Assembly (NCBI RefSeq): GCF_000380125.1
Contig: NZ_KB904574.1
Location: 1 to 64,000 of the forward strand
Reading direction: 5' to 3'
Source: Streptococcus ovis DSM 16829
GTDB lineage: Bacteria; Bacillota; Bacilli; Lactobacillales; Streptococcaceae
DNA: 64,000 bases
A program made the translations under genes and the position numbers. The notes under the pieces are model-generated. The model saw only the letters and a program-made list of their open reading frames with translations. It made no database searches and was not told the DNA's origin. Each line of letters opens with the position of its first letter. The first letter of the stretch is position 1. Positions 44,262 through 53,815 of this stretch are shown one piece after another.

Positions 44262-45176
44262 ATGACAAAATATTTATTAAAACGGATTGCGATTTTACTA
44301 GCAACCCTATGGGTAGTCATTACCCTGTCGTTCTTCTTGATGCAAATCATGCCAGGAACACCTTATAATAGTCCAAAATTGACAGATGAAATGATTGCCA
44401 TGATGAATAAACAGTATGGTTTGGATAAACCACTCTGGCAACAATATTTAAAATATCTAGTAGATATTTTGCATGGTGATTTTGGAACAAGTTACCAATC
44501 TGTCAACCAATCGGTGACAAAACTGATTATGCAACGATTAGGTGTTTCTGTTCATCTTGGTATTCAAGCACTGGTGGTTGGAATTAGTAGCGGTCTCTTG
44601 GTTGGTGCGATTTCAGCTCGAAATAAAAATAACAAAATTGATGGTTTCTTGAGTGTTATCTCTACCTTAGGGATTTCTGTTCCAGCCTTCATCATTGGTT
44701 TACTTTTGTTGGATTATCTTGGGTTCAAATGGGCTCTCTTGCCATTATCAGGTTGGGGAACATTTGCACAAACAATCTTGCCGACACTTGGTTTAGCCAT
44801 TCCAGTGTTTGCGCAAGTCACTCGCTTTTTCCGCAGTGAAATGATTGAAACGTTGAATACAGATTACATTCAATTGGCGCGTGCAAAGGGACTGACCAAT
44901 CGTCAGGTGACCAACCGTCACGCTTACCGCAATTCAATGATTCCTGTGTTGACCTTAGTTGGACCGATGGCTGCTAATATTTTGACCGGTTCTGCCTTGA
45001 TGGAACAAATCTTTTCAATTCCAGGGATTGGTCAATTGTTTGTGACCTCTATTCCAACTAAGGACTATCCGGTGATTATGGGGACAACGATTGTCTATGC
45101 CATGATGTTGATGGTTGCGATTTTGATTACGGATGTGGTGATTAGTCTTGTAGACCCACGTGTACGTTTGAGCTAA
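44262..45176 (+). CDS. oppB: oligopeptide ABC permease OppB
   Basis: A 304-residue permease with six helices. 'TPYNSPKLTDEMIAMMNKQYGLDKPLWQQYLKYL' and the EAA-like 'DYIQLARAKGLTNRQVTNRHAYRNSMIPVLT' are OppB/DppB hallmarks. ATG 44262 follows GAGG; an in-frame ATG at 44238 lies inside the attenuator and is not used. Confidence 0.92.
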   Translation: MTKYLLKRIAILLATLWVVITLSFFLMQIMPGTPYNSPKLTDEMIAMMNKQYGLDKPLWQQYLKYLVDILHGDFGTSYQSVNQSVTKLIMQRLGVSVHLGIQALVVGISSGLLVGAISARNKNNKIDGFLSVISTLGISVPAFIIGLLLLDYLGFKWALLPLSGWGTFAQTILPTLGLAIPVFAQVTRFFRSEMIETLNTDYIQLARAKGLTNRQVTNRHAYRNSMIPVLTLVGPMAANILTGSALMEQIFSIPGIGQLFVTSIPTKDYPVIMGTTIVYAMMLMVAILITDVVISLVDPRVRLS

Positions 45177-45186
45177 GGAGTGTAGG

Positions 45187-46218
45187 ATGACAGAAGAAAC
45201 AAAAACGTTTAAGCTGGTCGGAACAAGCAGTTCTGATGCTCAAGAGAGAATTGAAAAACCAGCCTTGTCGTTTATGCAGGATGCATGGCGACGCTTGAAA
45301 CAGAACAAATTAGCAGTAGTCTCTTTGTGGTTTATTTGCCTACTGCTTGTGTTCGCAATTGGTTCAACCTTTGTGGTATCGACCAAGGATGCTAATAAAT
45401 TTAACAGTGAACAGGTAGAGGTTTACCGAAACCTACCACCTAAAGTCAGTGATAATTTGCCGTTTTGGAATGGTAAAATTGTCTACTCTGGTAATACAGA
45501 AGCTAATGATGCCTATGCAGACCAGAGTGTACCTGAAGGAAAGAAGTTTGCACTTGGTACGGATAATCTAGGTCGTAGTATCGCCAAGCGAGTCACCGTT
45601 GGTATTCGGATTTCTTTATTGATTGCCGTTATTGCCACTTTTATTGACCTGATTATCGGTGTTACTTATGGTCTGATTTCTGGTTTTGCTGGTGGAAAAG
45701 TCGATACTATCATGCAACGGATTATCGAGATTATCTCCTCTATCCCGAATTTAGTCATTGTGACCATGTTAGGTCTCTTACTTGGGAATGGTGTAACCTC
45801 TATCATCATCTCAATTGCCATCGTCGGGTGGACCTCAATGGCACGGCAGGTGCGGAATTTGACACTGTCCTACAAAGAACGTGACTTCATCTTAGCTTCG
45901 CGTGCTTTGGGAGAAAGTAATCTCAAGATTGCCTTTAAACATGTATTACCAAATATCTCAGGGATTATTATAGTGCAAATTATGATGACAGTACCAAGTG
46001 CCATCATGTATGAATCTGTTTTGTCCGCGATTAACTTAGGGGTGAAACCACCTACTGCATCACTCGGATCATTGATTACGGATGCGCAAGAAAACTTGCA
46101 ATACTATCCTTACCAAGTCATGATTCCAGCAATTGCATTGGTAGTCATTTCATTGGCCTTTATCCTCTTGGGAGATGGCTTGCGTGATGCCTTGGATCCA
46201 AAATCCAGCGCAGATTAG
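45187..46218 (+). CDS. oppC: oligopeptide ABC permease OppC
   Basis: A 343-residue permease: cytoplasmic N-terminal part ('FMQDAWRRLKQNKLAVVSLW'), six helices, and 'KERDFILASRALGESNLKIAFKHVLPNISG' as the ATPase docking loop. Contains the extra-long extracellular loop after helix 1 typical of OppC. RBS AAGGAG lies just upstream. Confidence 0.92.
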   Translation: MTEETKTFKLVGTSSSDAQERIEKPALSFMQDAWRRLKQNKLAVVSLWFICLLLVFAIGSTFVVSTKDANKFNSEQVEVYRNLPPKVSDNLPFWNGKIVYSGNTEANDAYADQSVPEGKKFALGTDNLGRSIAKRVTVGIRISLLIAVIATFIDLIIGVTYGLISGFAGGKVDTIMQRIIEIISSIPNLVIVTMLGLLLGNGVTSIIISIAIVGWTSMARQVRNLTLSYKERDFILASRALGESNLKIAFKHVLPNISGIIIVQIMMTVPSAIMYESVLSAINLGVKPPTASLGSLITDAQENLQYYPYQVMIPAIALVVISLAFILLGDGLRDALDPKSSAD

Positions 46219-46227
46219 GAGGAAATA

Positions 46228-47271
46228 ATGACAGAAGAAACGATTTTAAACGTTGAGAATCTCCATGTAACCTTTCAAACCTACGCTGGTGAGGTACAGG
46301 CTATTCGTGATGTAAATTTTACCCTTAAAAAGGGCGAAACATTAGCGATTGTAGGAGAATCAGGGTCTGGTAAGTCAGTAACGACACGGACCTTAATGGG
46401 ACTTAATGCAAAAAATGCACACTTGGACGGGAAAATTCTTTACAAAGAGAAAGATTTAAGTCAGCTATCAGAAAGTGATTGGGTGAAAATTCGTGGGAAT
46501 GATATTGCCATGATTTTTCAAGATCCAATGACAAGTTTGGACCCGACCATGACGATTGGCATGCAGATTGCTGAGCCTATTATTCTTAATGAGAAGGTCT
46601 CAAAAAAAGAAGCGTTAGAACGTGCCCTTGATTTAATGAATAGAGTTGGTATTCCAAATGCAGAGGAGCATATCAAGGATTTCCCACATCAATGGTCAGG
46701 TGGTATGCGCCAACGGGCAGTCATCGCAATTGCCCTTGCAAGTAATCCTGAAATTTTGATTGCCGATGAGCCAACAACAGCTTTAGATGTGACCATTCAG
46801 GCACAAATCTTGAAGGTGATGAAAGAAGTGCAGGAGCAGACAGGTTCATCTATCATTTTTATTACGCATGATTTAGGCGTGGTAGCTGGTATGGCGGATC
46901 GTGTAGCAGTGATGTATGCTGGGAAGATTGTCGAAGTTGGGACTGTGGAAGAAGTCTTCTACAATCCTCAACATCCATATACTTGGGGCTTACTAAATTC
47001 TATGCCAACAACTGAAACAGAATCAGGCAGTTTGGAATCTATTCCTGGAACACCACCAGATTTGCTCCATCCACCAGTTGGAGACGCCTTTGCAGCTCGT
47101 AATGCTTACGCATTGGACATTGATTTTAAAGAACAACCACCAATGTTTCAAATTTCAGATACGCATTATGCAGCAACTTGGTTGCTAGATGAGAGAGCAC
47201 CTAAGATTACACCCCCAATTGCCATTCAAAAACGGTGGGCAAAATGGCAGGAGAAGGAGGAAAACAAATGA
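46228..47271 (+). CDS. oppD: oligopeptide ABC ATPase OppD
   Basis: A 347-residue ATPase with Walker A 'GESGSGKS', signature '[15 protein letters not shown]', Walker B '[12 protein letters not shown]' and H-loop 'FITHD'. The C-terminal extension '[11 protein letters not shown]' is the Opp-type C-terminal domain, although the usual cluster of Cys residues is not present. Confidence 0.93.
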   Translation: MTEETILNVENLHVTFQTYAGEVQAIRDVNFTLKKGETLAIVGESGSGKSVTTRTLMGLNAKNAHLDGKILYKEKDLSQLSESDWVKIRGNDIAMIFQDPMTSLDPTMTIGMQIAEPIILNEKVSKKEALERALDLMNRVGIPNAEEHIKDFPHQWSGGMRQRAVIAIALASNPEILIADEPTTALDVTIQAQILKVMKEVQEQTGSSIIFITHDLGVVAGMADRVAVMYAGKIVEVGTVEEVFYNPQHPYTWGLLNSMPTTETESGSLESIPGTPPDLLHPPVGDAFAARNAYALDIDFKEQPPMFQISDTHYAATWLLDERAPKITPPIAIQKRWAKWQEKEENK

Positions 47272-48203
47272 GTGACCATCGAAAAAAATTGGTTGAAGTC
47301 AAAAATGTTTCCCTGACATTTAATACAGGTAAGAAAAATGAAGTCAAGGCAATTGACAATGTTTCTTTTGATATCTATGAGGGTGAAGTCTTTGGTTTAG
47401 TTGGTGAATCAGGTTCTGGTAAGACAACGATGGGACGGACCATTCTAAAACTCTATGATTTTAATGAGGGGGATATCACTTTCGATGGTGAATCAATTTC
47501 GCATTTATCTGGTAAAGGCTTAAAAGATTTTCGTAAAAATGCGCAAATGATTTTCCAAGATCCACAAGCCAGTCTGAATGGACGGATGAAAATTCGTGAT
47601 ATTGTTGCAGAGGGATTGGATATTCATGGCTTGACTTCTTCTAAGGAAGAACGTGATGAACGCGTACAATACCTTTTGGATTTAGTTGGACTTAACAAGG
47701 ACCACTTAACACGTTATCCTCATGAATTTTCTGGTGGTCAACGTCAGCGGATTGGAATTGCGCGAGCCTTGGCTGTGAAACCAAAATTTATCATTGCCGA
47801 TGAGCCAATCTCAGCCTTGGATGTTTCTATCCAAGCGCAGGTTGTCAATCTGATGCAAAAATTGCAACATGAACGCGGATTAACCTACCTCTTTATCGCG
47901 CATGATTTGTCAATGGTTAAATACATTTCTGATCGAATCGGCGTGATGCATTGGGGGAAAATGTTGGAAATTGGAACATCGGATGATGTCTATCATGATC
48001 CAATTCACCCTTATACAAAGAGCCTATTATCAGCTATTCCTGAACCAGATCCTGAAGTGGAACGTGCTCGCGTTCATGTCGAATATGATCCGAGTGCAGA
48101 GCAAGATGGACAAGCACGTCAAATGCATGAAATCACGCCAGGTCACTTTGTCTTATCAACAGAAGAAGAAGCGGCTGCTTATCGTGCAGAACGTAGTCTA
48201 TAA
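47268..48203 (+). CDS. oppF: oligopeptide ABC ATPase OppF
   Basis: A 311-residue partner ATPase. Walker A 'GESGSGKT', Q-loop 'MIFQDPQASLNGRM', signature 'FSGGQRQRIGIARAL', Walker B 'FIIADEPISALD', and 'YTKSLLSAIPEPDP' at the end. ATGA overlap with oppD. Transcription stops at the hairpin that follows. Confidence 0.93.
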   Translation: MSDHRKKLVEVKNVSLTFNTGKKNEVKAIDNVSFDIYEGEVFGLVGESGSGKTTMGRTILKLYDFNEGDITFDGESISHLSGKGLKDFRKNAQMIFQDPQASLNGRMKIRDIVAEGLDIHGLTSSKEERDERVQYLLDLVGLNKDHLTRYPHEFSGGQRQRIGIARALAVKPKFIIADEPISALDVSIQAQVVNLMQKLQHERGLTYLFIAHDLSMVKYISDRIGVMHWGKMLEIGTSDDVYHDPIHPYTKSLLSAIPEPDPEVERARVHVEYDPSAEQDGQARQMHEITPGHFVLSTEEEAAAYRAERSL

Positions 48204-48207
48204 GAAT

Positions 48208-48244
48208 AAAAAACTGAGTTTCCGTGTGGAAGCTCAGTTTTTTT
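48208..48244. terminator. bidirectional terminator after oppF
   Basis: AAAACTGAG / CTCAGTTTT with a further short stem inside and a T-run; flanks the convergent DUF1846 gene. Confidence 0.8.
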
Positions 48245-48247
48245 GTG

Positions 48248-49984
48248 CTATTTTCGATAAAGTTTATTTTGTTGATAGACAGGGTCAACCGTTACATTGA
48301 TTCCTAGTTTTCGGAAGACATTTTTATCTTCTTCAGGTAGGATCACAGTTGAATGGACTTCGCTACCTTTTAAGTTTCCGAGTTGTTTCATCGCAATGTC
48401 CGCTTCAGGCTTGTTCATTGCAGTGATAGCTAATGCAATCAGTAATTCGTTGGAATGAAGTCGAGGATTGCGATTACCGAGATGGTTGATTTTTAGATTT
48501 TGAATCGGCTTCACATACTCTGGTTCAATAAGGAGAGTTTGTTTATCAATGCCTGCTAATGCTTTAATGGCATTGACAATCACAGCAGCGGATGGCCCGA
48601 AGAGATCAGATGTTTTACCAGTGACAATCTGTCCTGTTGGCAATTCGAGTGCTAGAGCAGGGTCTCCAGTCAATTCTGCCTTCTGACGAGCAGCCAAGGT
48701 GACTTTTCGATCTAAAGCAGAGATGCCTAAGTCATTCATGAGGAGTTCTATCTTTTTGATAGCAGTGGCTGATACGCGTTCTGCCTTAAATTCAACCAGT
48801 GTTTGATAGTAGCGGCGAATGATTTCCTGTTTAGAGGCTTCGATGGCTGCTTCATTGTCTACAATGGCAAAGCCCACCATGTTAACACCCATGTCTGTTG
48901 GCGACTCGTATGGCGATTTTCCTAAAATGCGTTCCAGCATCCGTTTGACAACGGGGAAGATTTCAACGTCCCGATTGTAATTGACCGTTGTCTTGCCATA
49001 AGCATCCAAATGGAAGGGGTCAATCATATTGACATCATCTAAGTCAGCAGTAGCTGCCTCATAGGCAAGATTGACTGGATGATGCAAGGATAAATTCCAG
49101 ACCGGGAAGGTTTCAAATTTGGCATAGCCTGAAGTCACACCATTGATTTGGTCATGGTAGAGGTTGGACATACATGTAGCAAGTTTTCCCGAACCAGGAC
49201 CCGGAGCAGTTACTACGACAAGATTGCGACTGGTCTTGATATAATCATTTTTCCCCATACCCTCTGGTGAAATGATGCGGTCAATGGCAGTAGGATAGCC
49301 TTCAATTGGATAATGGAGATAAGAGGCAATACCATTTTTTGTCAATTCGGAACGGAAGGTATCGGCAGCTGTTTGGCCAGCGTACTGGGTAATGACCACA
49401 GAACCTACATAGAGATCTAAATCTTTAAATTTATCAATGAGGCGGAAGACTTCTTGGTCATACGAAATCCCCAAGTCTCCCCGCGCTTTGGAATGCTCGA
49501 TGTTATTGGCATTGATGGCAATGACGATTTCTACTTGTTCTCGCAGTTCATGGAGGAGTTTGATTTTATTATCTGGTTCATAGCCCGGTAATACCCTAGC
49601 TGCATGGAAATCTTCCAGCATTTTTCCACCAAATTCCATATAGAGTTTGCCATCAAATTGGTTGATTCGCTCTAGGATGTGATCACGCTGTAAGTTGAGG
49701 TATTTTTCGGAGTCAAAGGCTATTTTTTTAGCGACTTGGATAGGTTTTGCAACTGCTGCATGATGGAGTGGTGTTCCCACAGGAACTTTAGTTGTCTGAT
49801 CAAATTCCTCTAATTTAATTCCCAAGATTTTTCCAATCTTAAAAATTGTATCGGCCTTAGAATTGAGTATGCCCCGTTCTAAGATAGAGCGCATGGTGGT
49901 ATAAGGGATATCATTTTCCAGTGAAAATGCTCGAACACTCCCATATCGTTCTTCAATCATCGCTTTTAATGTTTCTTCGTTCAT
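48248..49984 (-). CDS. DUF1846 (UPF0371) protein with an N-terminal XRE-type DNA-binding domain
   Basis: A 578-residue protein. Residues about 88-578 are a full DUF1846/UPF0371 protein ('[41 protein letters not shown]', '[32 protein letters not shown]'), normally about 490 residues long. Residues 1-61 are extra and look like a Cro/XRE helix-turn-helix ('[24 protein letters not shown]'), joined by a 25-residue linker. DUF1846 has no settled function; its P-loop-like 'GPGSGK' suggests nucleotide binding. ATG 49984 follows AAAGGAG. A perfect palindrome 25 bases upstream suggests self-regulation. Confidence 0.85.
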   Translation of the reverse strand: MNEETLKAMIEERYGSVRAFSLENDIPYTTMRSILERGILNSKADTIFKIGKILGIKLEEFDQTTKVPVGTPLHHAAVAKPIQVAKKIAFDSEKYLNLQRDHILERINQFDGKLYMEFGGKMLEDFHAARVLPGYEPDNKIKLLHELREQVEIVIAINANNIEHSKARGDLGISYDQEVFRLIDKFKDLDLYVGSVVITQYAGQTAADTFRSELTKNGIASYLHYPIEGYPTAIDRIISPEGMGKNDYIKTSRNLVVVTAPGPGSGKLATCMSNLYHDQINGVTSGYAKFETFPVWNLSLHHPVNLAYEAATADLDDVNMIDPFHLDAYGKTTVNYNRDVEIFPVVKRMLERILGKSPYESPTDMGVNMVGFAIVDNEAAIEASKQEIIRRYYQTLVEFKAERVSATAIKKIELLMNDLGISALDRKVTLAARQKAELTGDPALALELPTGQIVTGKTSDLFGPSAAVIVNAIKALAGIDKQTLLIEPEYVKPIQNLKINHLGNRNPRLHSNELLIALAITAMNKPEADIAMKQLGNLKGSEVHSTVILPEEDKNVFRKLGINVTVDPVYQQNKLYRK

Positions 49985-50008
49985 GATGACTCCTTTCAAT
50001 TGTTTTTA

Positions 50009-50028
50009 TTTTACGAAAAATCGTAAAA
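50009..50028. promoter_or_regulatory. candidate operator of the XRE-DUF1846 gene
   Basis: TTTTACGA-AAAA-TCGTAAAA, a perfect inverted repeat with 8-base arms in the 5' region of the gene, a usual place for an XRE-family operator. Confidence 0.55.
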
Positions 50029-50103
50029 AATAGCAAGAGAAAACAGTATGTTTTTTTAAAAAATTTAAAAATATACGAAAATTCATCTAATATAGCAAAT
50101 TCT

Positions 50104-50167
50104 TGCATTTCAAGGGTCAGTATGGTACTATTCTTTTAATCTAATTTAAATGTTCGATATAGAACTA
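50104..50167 (+). promoter_or_regulatory. promoter and palindrome of the marR-egtVU operon
   Basis: TTGCAT (50104-50109), 17 bases, TACTAT (50127-50132) with upstream TGG. GTTCGATATAGAAC lies at 50152-50165 just downstream of the expected start, a plausible autoregulatory site. Its arms match those of the operators at 40387-40425. Confidence 0.55.
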
Positions 50168-50180
50168 AAAAGGAGGTATC

Positions 50181-50633
50181 ATGATTGAAAAAGCACGCGG
50201 AGGATATTTAACGCTCCATGTTCAATTACTGAATGGTCGTTTGTTTCAGCGTTTGTTGAATCAAGAGTCAGAAGCCCTGTACCGTAGTGAACAGGGAAAG
50301 ATTTTATCATCCTTGTGGGAACACAGTGGTGAACAAACTGCAACGGATATTGCCCTACAGACTGGTCTTGCCAATAATACATTGACCAGTATGCTGAAGC
50401 GATTGGAGATACAAGGGTTGCTTCAAATATCAGAACACCCAAATGACAAACGTAAAAAACTAGTTCGATTAACAGAAGTGGGTTGGCAGCAACAAAAGAT
50501 TGGTGAAAAAGTGAGTCAAGAACTGGCTGATATTTTCTATGCAGATTTTTCTGAAGAAGAAATCATGCAATATGAAGCCTATCTAGAACGAATTTTGAAA
50601 AATCTTCAAACTGCTATTGTGAAGAAGCCTTAG
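50181..50633 (+). CDS. MarR-family transcriptional regulator
   Basis: A 150-residue winged-helix regulator. The helix-turn-helix 'TATDIALQTGLANNTLTSMLKRLEIQGLLQ' and wing 'SEHPNDKRKKLVRLTEVG' are clear. AAGGAGG precedes the ATG. It is 25 bases upstream of the ABC transporter pair, which it likely controls along with itself. Confidence 0.92.
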   Translation: MIEKARGGYLTLHVQLLNGRLFQRLLNQESEALYRSEQGKILSSLWEHSGEQTATDIALQTGLANNTLTSMLKRLEIQGLLQISEHPNDKRKKLVRLTEVGWQQQKIGEKVSQELADIFYADFSEEEIMQYEAYLERILKNLQTAIVKKP

Positions 50634-50658
50634 GACAACAAAACGAAAGGAAGAATGG

Positions 50659-51387
50659 ATGATTACATTTTCAAAGGTAAGCAAACATTATAAAGAGGCA
50701 GATGTGTTGAAATCTGTTGATTTAGCAATTAAGGAAGGAGAGTTTCTTGTATTAGTAGGACCAAGTGGCTCGGGGAAAACAACACTCTTAAAGATGGTGA
50801 ATCGCCTGATTGATCCCTCCAGTGGACAAATCTGTCTAAAAGGTCAACCACTTGAATCATTTAATCTGAGAGAATTACGATTGGATATTGGCTACGTGTT
50901 GCAGCAAATCGCCCTCTTTCCGAATATGACAGTTGGAGAAAATATTCAACTGATTCCAGAAATGAAGAAATGGCCGAAAAAGGAACGTATGGAAAGAACT
51001 GCGATTTTATTAGACAAGGTAGGGTTGCCAGCAAAAGATTATTTAGACCGCTATCCGAAAGAATTATCTGGGGGTGAGCAACAACGTGTTGGAATTCTAC
51101 GTGCCGTCATTGCCAATCCGAAGATTTTATTAATGGATGAGCCTTTTAGTGCTTTAGATGCCATTTCTCGAAAACAGCTACAAGAATTGACTCTGGCGCT
51201 TCACCGTGAATTTAAAATGACGACGATATTTGTAACGCATGATACAGATGAGGCATTGACATTAGCGGACCGTATAGCTGTCTTGCATGAGGGAAATATT
51301 GTGCAATTAGCCAGTCCTCATGAGATTTTAGCTCATCCAGCCAATGCATTTGTTACAGATTTATTTGGAGGTAATGCCCATGCATGA
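50659..51387 (+). CDS. egtV: ABC ATPase of an EgtUV-type (OpuC-like) transporter
   Basis: A 242-residue ATPase: Walker A 'GPSGSGKTT', signature '[15 protein letters not shown]', Walker B '[12 protein letters not shown]', H-loop 'FVTHD'. It lacks the CBS domains of ProV/OpuCA. Long annotated as choline/betaine transport in streptococci, this MarR-linked ATPase plus fused permease-binding protein pair matches the pneumococcal ergothioneine importer EgtUV. The substrate is by analogy. Confidence 0.75.
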   Translation: MITFSKVSKHYKEADVLKSVDLAIKEGEFLVLVGPSGSGKTTLLKMVNRLIDPSSGQICLKGQPLESFNLRELRLDIGYVLQQIALFPNMTVGENIQLIPEMKKWPKKERMERTAILLDKVGLPAKDYLDRYPKELSGGEQQRVGILRAVIANPKILLMDEPFSALDAISRKQLQELTLALHREFKMTTIFVTHDTDEALTLADRIAVLHEGNIVQLASPHEILAHPANAFVTDLFGGNAHA

Positions 51388-52900
51388 TGTACTTTTAACC
51401 TTTCAAAATCGATACAGTGATTGGATGATGGCAATCGTGGAACATTTGCAGCTTTCTTTGCTGACGATTTTATTAGCTATTCTCATTGCTATTCCCTTGA
51501 CCATTCTTCTACGTCCCTTTAAGAAAACAGCAGAGCTGACCTTGCAGATTGCAGGTGTCTTTCAAACCATCCCGTCTTTGGCTTTGTTGGGACTGTTGAT
51601 TCCTTTGATGGGGATTGGCACTCTACCTGCACTCACGACCCTTGTCATTTACGCCCTTTTTCCGATTTTACAAAATACGCTGACTGGTTTAAATGGGATT
51701 GATCCGAGTCTGATTGAAGCGGGTGTGGCATTTGGGATGACTAAATGGGAGCGACTGAAAAAATATGAAATTCCCTTAGCCATGCCAGTCATTATGTCTG
51801 GTGTGAGGACATCAGCGGTTATGGTAATTGGGACCGCTACACTGGCTGCTTTGATTGGGGCTGGTGGCTTAGGTTCTTTTATCCTCTTAGGGATTGACCG
51901 GAATAATAGCAGCCTAATTCTCATTGGTGCACTGTCCTCAGCCATCCTAGCCATCGTGTTTAATTTTGTGTTGAAATTATTAGAAAAAGCTTCTCTTAAA
52001 ACCATTTTTCTGAGTTTTCTGGTGTTGATTTTTGGGGTGGTTTCCTCCTATTTACCAGTTATTTTTCCGCAAATGCAAGAGAAAGAAACGGTTGTTATTG
52101 CGGGAAAATTAGGACCAGAACCTGAAATCCTCATTAATATGTATGCCCTTTTAATTGAAGCTGAAACGGACATGGAGGCCGTTGTAAAACCAAACTTTGG
52201 CAAGACGACTTTCTTGTATGAAGCTTTGAAATCTGGTGATATTGACATTTATCCTGAATTTACAGGAACTGTAACTTCTAGTCTATTGAAGAATCCGCCA
52301 GCAACGTCGAATGATCCATCGGAAGTGTATGAGAAGGCGCGGGATGGGATTTTGAAGCAAGATAAGTTGGTCTTACTCAAACCAATGCAGTATCAAAATA
52401 CCTATGCAGTAGCAGTCCCTCGTCGGTTAGCTGAAAAATATCAATTGCGCACCATTTCTGATTTGCAAAAGGTGGCCTCTACATTAAAAGCAGGATTTAC
52501 ACTGGAATTTACAGACCGTGAAGATGGGAATAAGGGGCTTCAATCTCTATATGGATTGAATCTTTCTGTTTCTACGATGGAACCTGCTCTTCGTTACCAG
52601 GCCATTCAATCAGGTGACATTCAAATAACAGATGCCTATTCGACAGATGCTGAGCTTGCCCAGTACGATTTACAGGTATTGGAAGATGATAAACAACTCT
52701 TCCCACCTTATCAAGGAGCACCGCTTTTATCCAAAGAATTACTGGAAAAACATCCAGAATTAAAAAAAGTGCTCAATCAATTGGCTGGAAAAATTTCTGA
52801 GCAAGAAATGAGTGATATGAATTACCAGGTTGGGGTCGAAGGGAAATCTGCTAAAGATGTGGCAAAACAATACTTGAAGTCACAAGGGCTGATTGACTAG
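51380..52900 (+). CDS. egtU: fused permease and substrate-binding protein of an EgtUV-type transporter
   Basis: A 506-residue fusion. Residues about 1-230 are an OpuC/ProW-type permease with six helices ('[29 protein letters not shown]' is the EAA loop). Residues about 235-506 are an outside-facing OpuAC-type binding domain ('[24 protein letters not shown]', '[17 protein letters not shown]', '[19 protein letters not shown]'-like). ATG 51380 overlaps the ATPase stop and follows GGAGG. Ergothioneine is the likely ligand; choline or betaine cannot be ruled out. Confidence 0.75.
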   Translation: MHDVLLTFQNRYSDWMMAIVEHLQLSLLTILLAILIAIPLTILLRPFKKTAELTLQIAGVFQTIPSLALLGLLIPLMGIGTLPALTTLVIYALFPILQNTLTGLNGIDPSLIEAGVAFGMTKWERLKKYEIPLAMPVIMSGVRTSAVMVIGTATLAALIGAGGLGSFILLGIDRNNSSLILIGALSSAILAIVFNFVLKLLEKASLKTIFLSFLVLIFGVVSSYLPVIFPQMQEKETVVIAGKLGPEPEILINMYALLIEAETDMEAVVKPNFGKTTFLYEALKSGDIDIYPEFTGTVTSSLLKNPPATSNDPSEVYEKARDGILKQDKLVLLKPMQYQNTYAVAVPRRLAEKYQLRTISDLQKVASTLKAGFTLEFTDREDGNKGLQSLYGLNLSVSTMEPALRYQAIQSGDIQITDAYSTDAELAQYDLQVLEDDKQLFPPYQGAPLLSKELLEKHPELKKVLNQLAGKISEQEMSDMNYQVGVEGKSAKDVAKQYLKSQGLID

Positions 52901-52912
52901 AAAGGAAGAAAC

Positions 52913-53749
52913 ATGAACATAGCTCTGACAGGTGTAACAGGAAATTTGGGAAAGGAAATTGCTCGTAGTTTGTCAGAAGCAGGCATTCCTGCACGGCATC
53001 TAGCACGCAGTCCAGAGCGGGCAGAGGTGTTTCCGAATGCCGAAATAGTAGAAGCGAGGTATGAAAATTCTCCACAAGCTCAAAAAGCCTTGGAAGGAGT
53101 TGATGTCCTCTTTATGGTTTCTGCTAGGGAACATCCTCAGCGTCTGCAACAGCACCTAGATTTTATTGATGCGGCGAAAGTGGCTGGTGTCCGGCATATC
53201 GTCTATACTTCTTTCTATAACGCAGATGAACATGCTACCTTTACTTTGGCGCGTGATCATGCACGAACGGAAGCGTATATTAAAAAGCAAGGATTTTCCT
53301 ATACCTTTCTAAGAGATAACTTCTATCTTGATTTCTTTGTGGATTTATGTCTGACCTATGATGAAATCAGGGGACCAGCAGGAAATGGACGGGTGTCAGC
53401 TGTTGTTCGTTCGGATGTTGCAGCAGTCATCAGTCAGATAATGAAAGAATCAGCTAAATGGGAAAATAAGGTCCTCAACATGACGGGACCTGAAAACCTA
53501 ACCATGCAGGAAATAGTGGATAGAGTAGGGAAAGCGACAGGTAAAACGATTCGCTATATTGATGAAACAGTAGAAGAAGCCTATGCATCGCGGAAAACCT
53601 GGCCTGCAGAACAGTGGGAATACGATAGTTGGGTGTCGACTTACACAGCTATTGCTAAAGGTGAACAAGAAGGAATCGCACAGGATATTGAATGTGTTAC
53701 TGGACATGGACCAACGACTTTGGAAGAATACTTAAGCCGATTCAAATAG
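52913..53749 (+). CDS. NmrA-like NAD(P)H:quinone oxidoreductase (QOR2 type)
   Basis: A 278-residue atypical short-chain reductase. 'IALTGVTGNLGKEIARSL' is the dinucleotide-binding start, 'HLARSPERAEVFPNAEIVEARYENSP' and 'NMTGPENLTMQEIVDRVGKATGK' are typical of NmrA/QOR2 proteins. It follows egtU by 12 bases with AAAGGAAG, so it may be part of the same stress- or redox-related operon. Confidence 0.82.
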   Translation: MNIALTGVTGNLGKEIARSLSEAGIPARHLARSPERAEVFPNAEIVEARYENSPQAQKALEGVDVLFMVSAREHPQRLQQHLDFIDAAKVAGVRHIVYTSFYNADEHATFTLARDHARTEAYIKKQGFSYTFLRDNFYLDFFVDLCLTYDEIRGPAGNGRVSAVVRSDVAAVISQIMKESAKWENKVLNMTGPENLTMQEIVDRVGKATGKTIRYIDETVEEAYASRKTWPAEQWEYDSWVSTYTAIAKGEQEGIAQDIECVTGHGPTTLEEYLSRFK

Positions 53750-53754
53750 TAAAA

Positions 53755-53787
53755 AAAAACGAATGCTCAAATCAAGCATTCGTTTTT
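53755..53787. terminator. bidirectional terminator
   Basis: AAAAACGAATGCT and its exact complement, seven-base loop, T-runs on both strands, between two convergent genes. Confidence 0.9.
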
Positions 53788-53815
53788 GGGATGTAGTGAT
53801 TTCGTTAGTGGAAGC

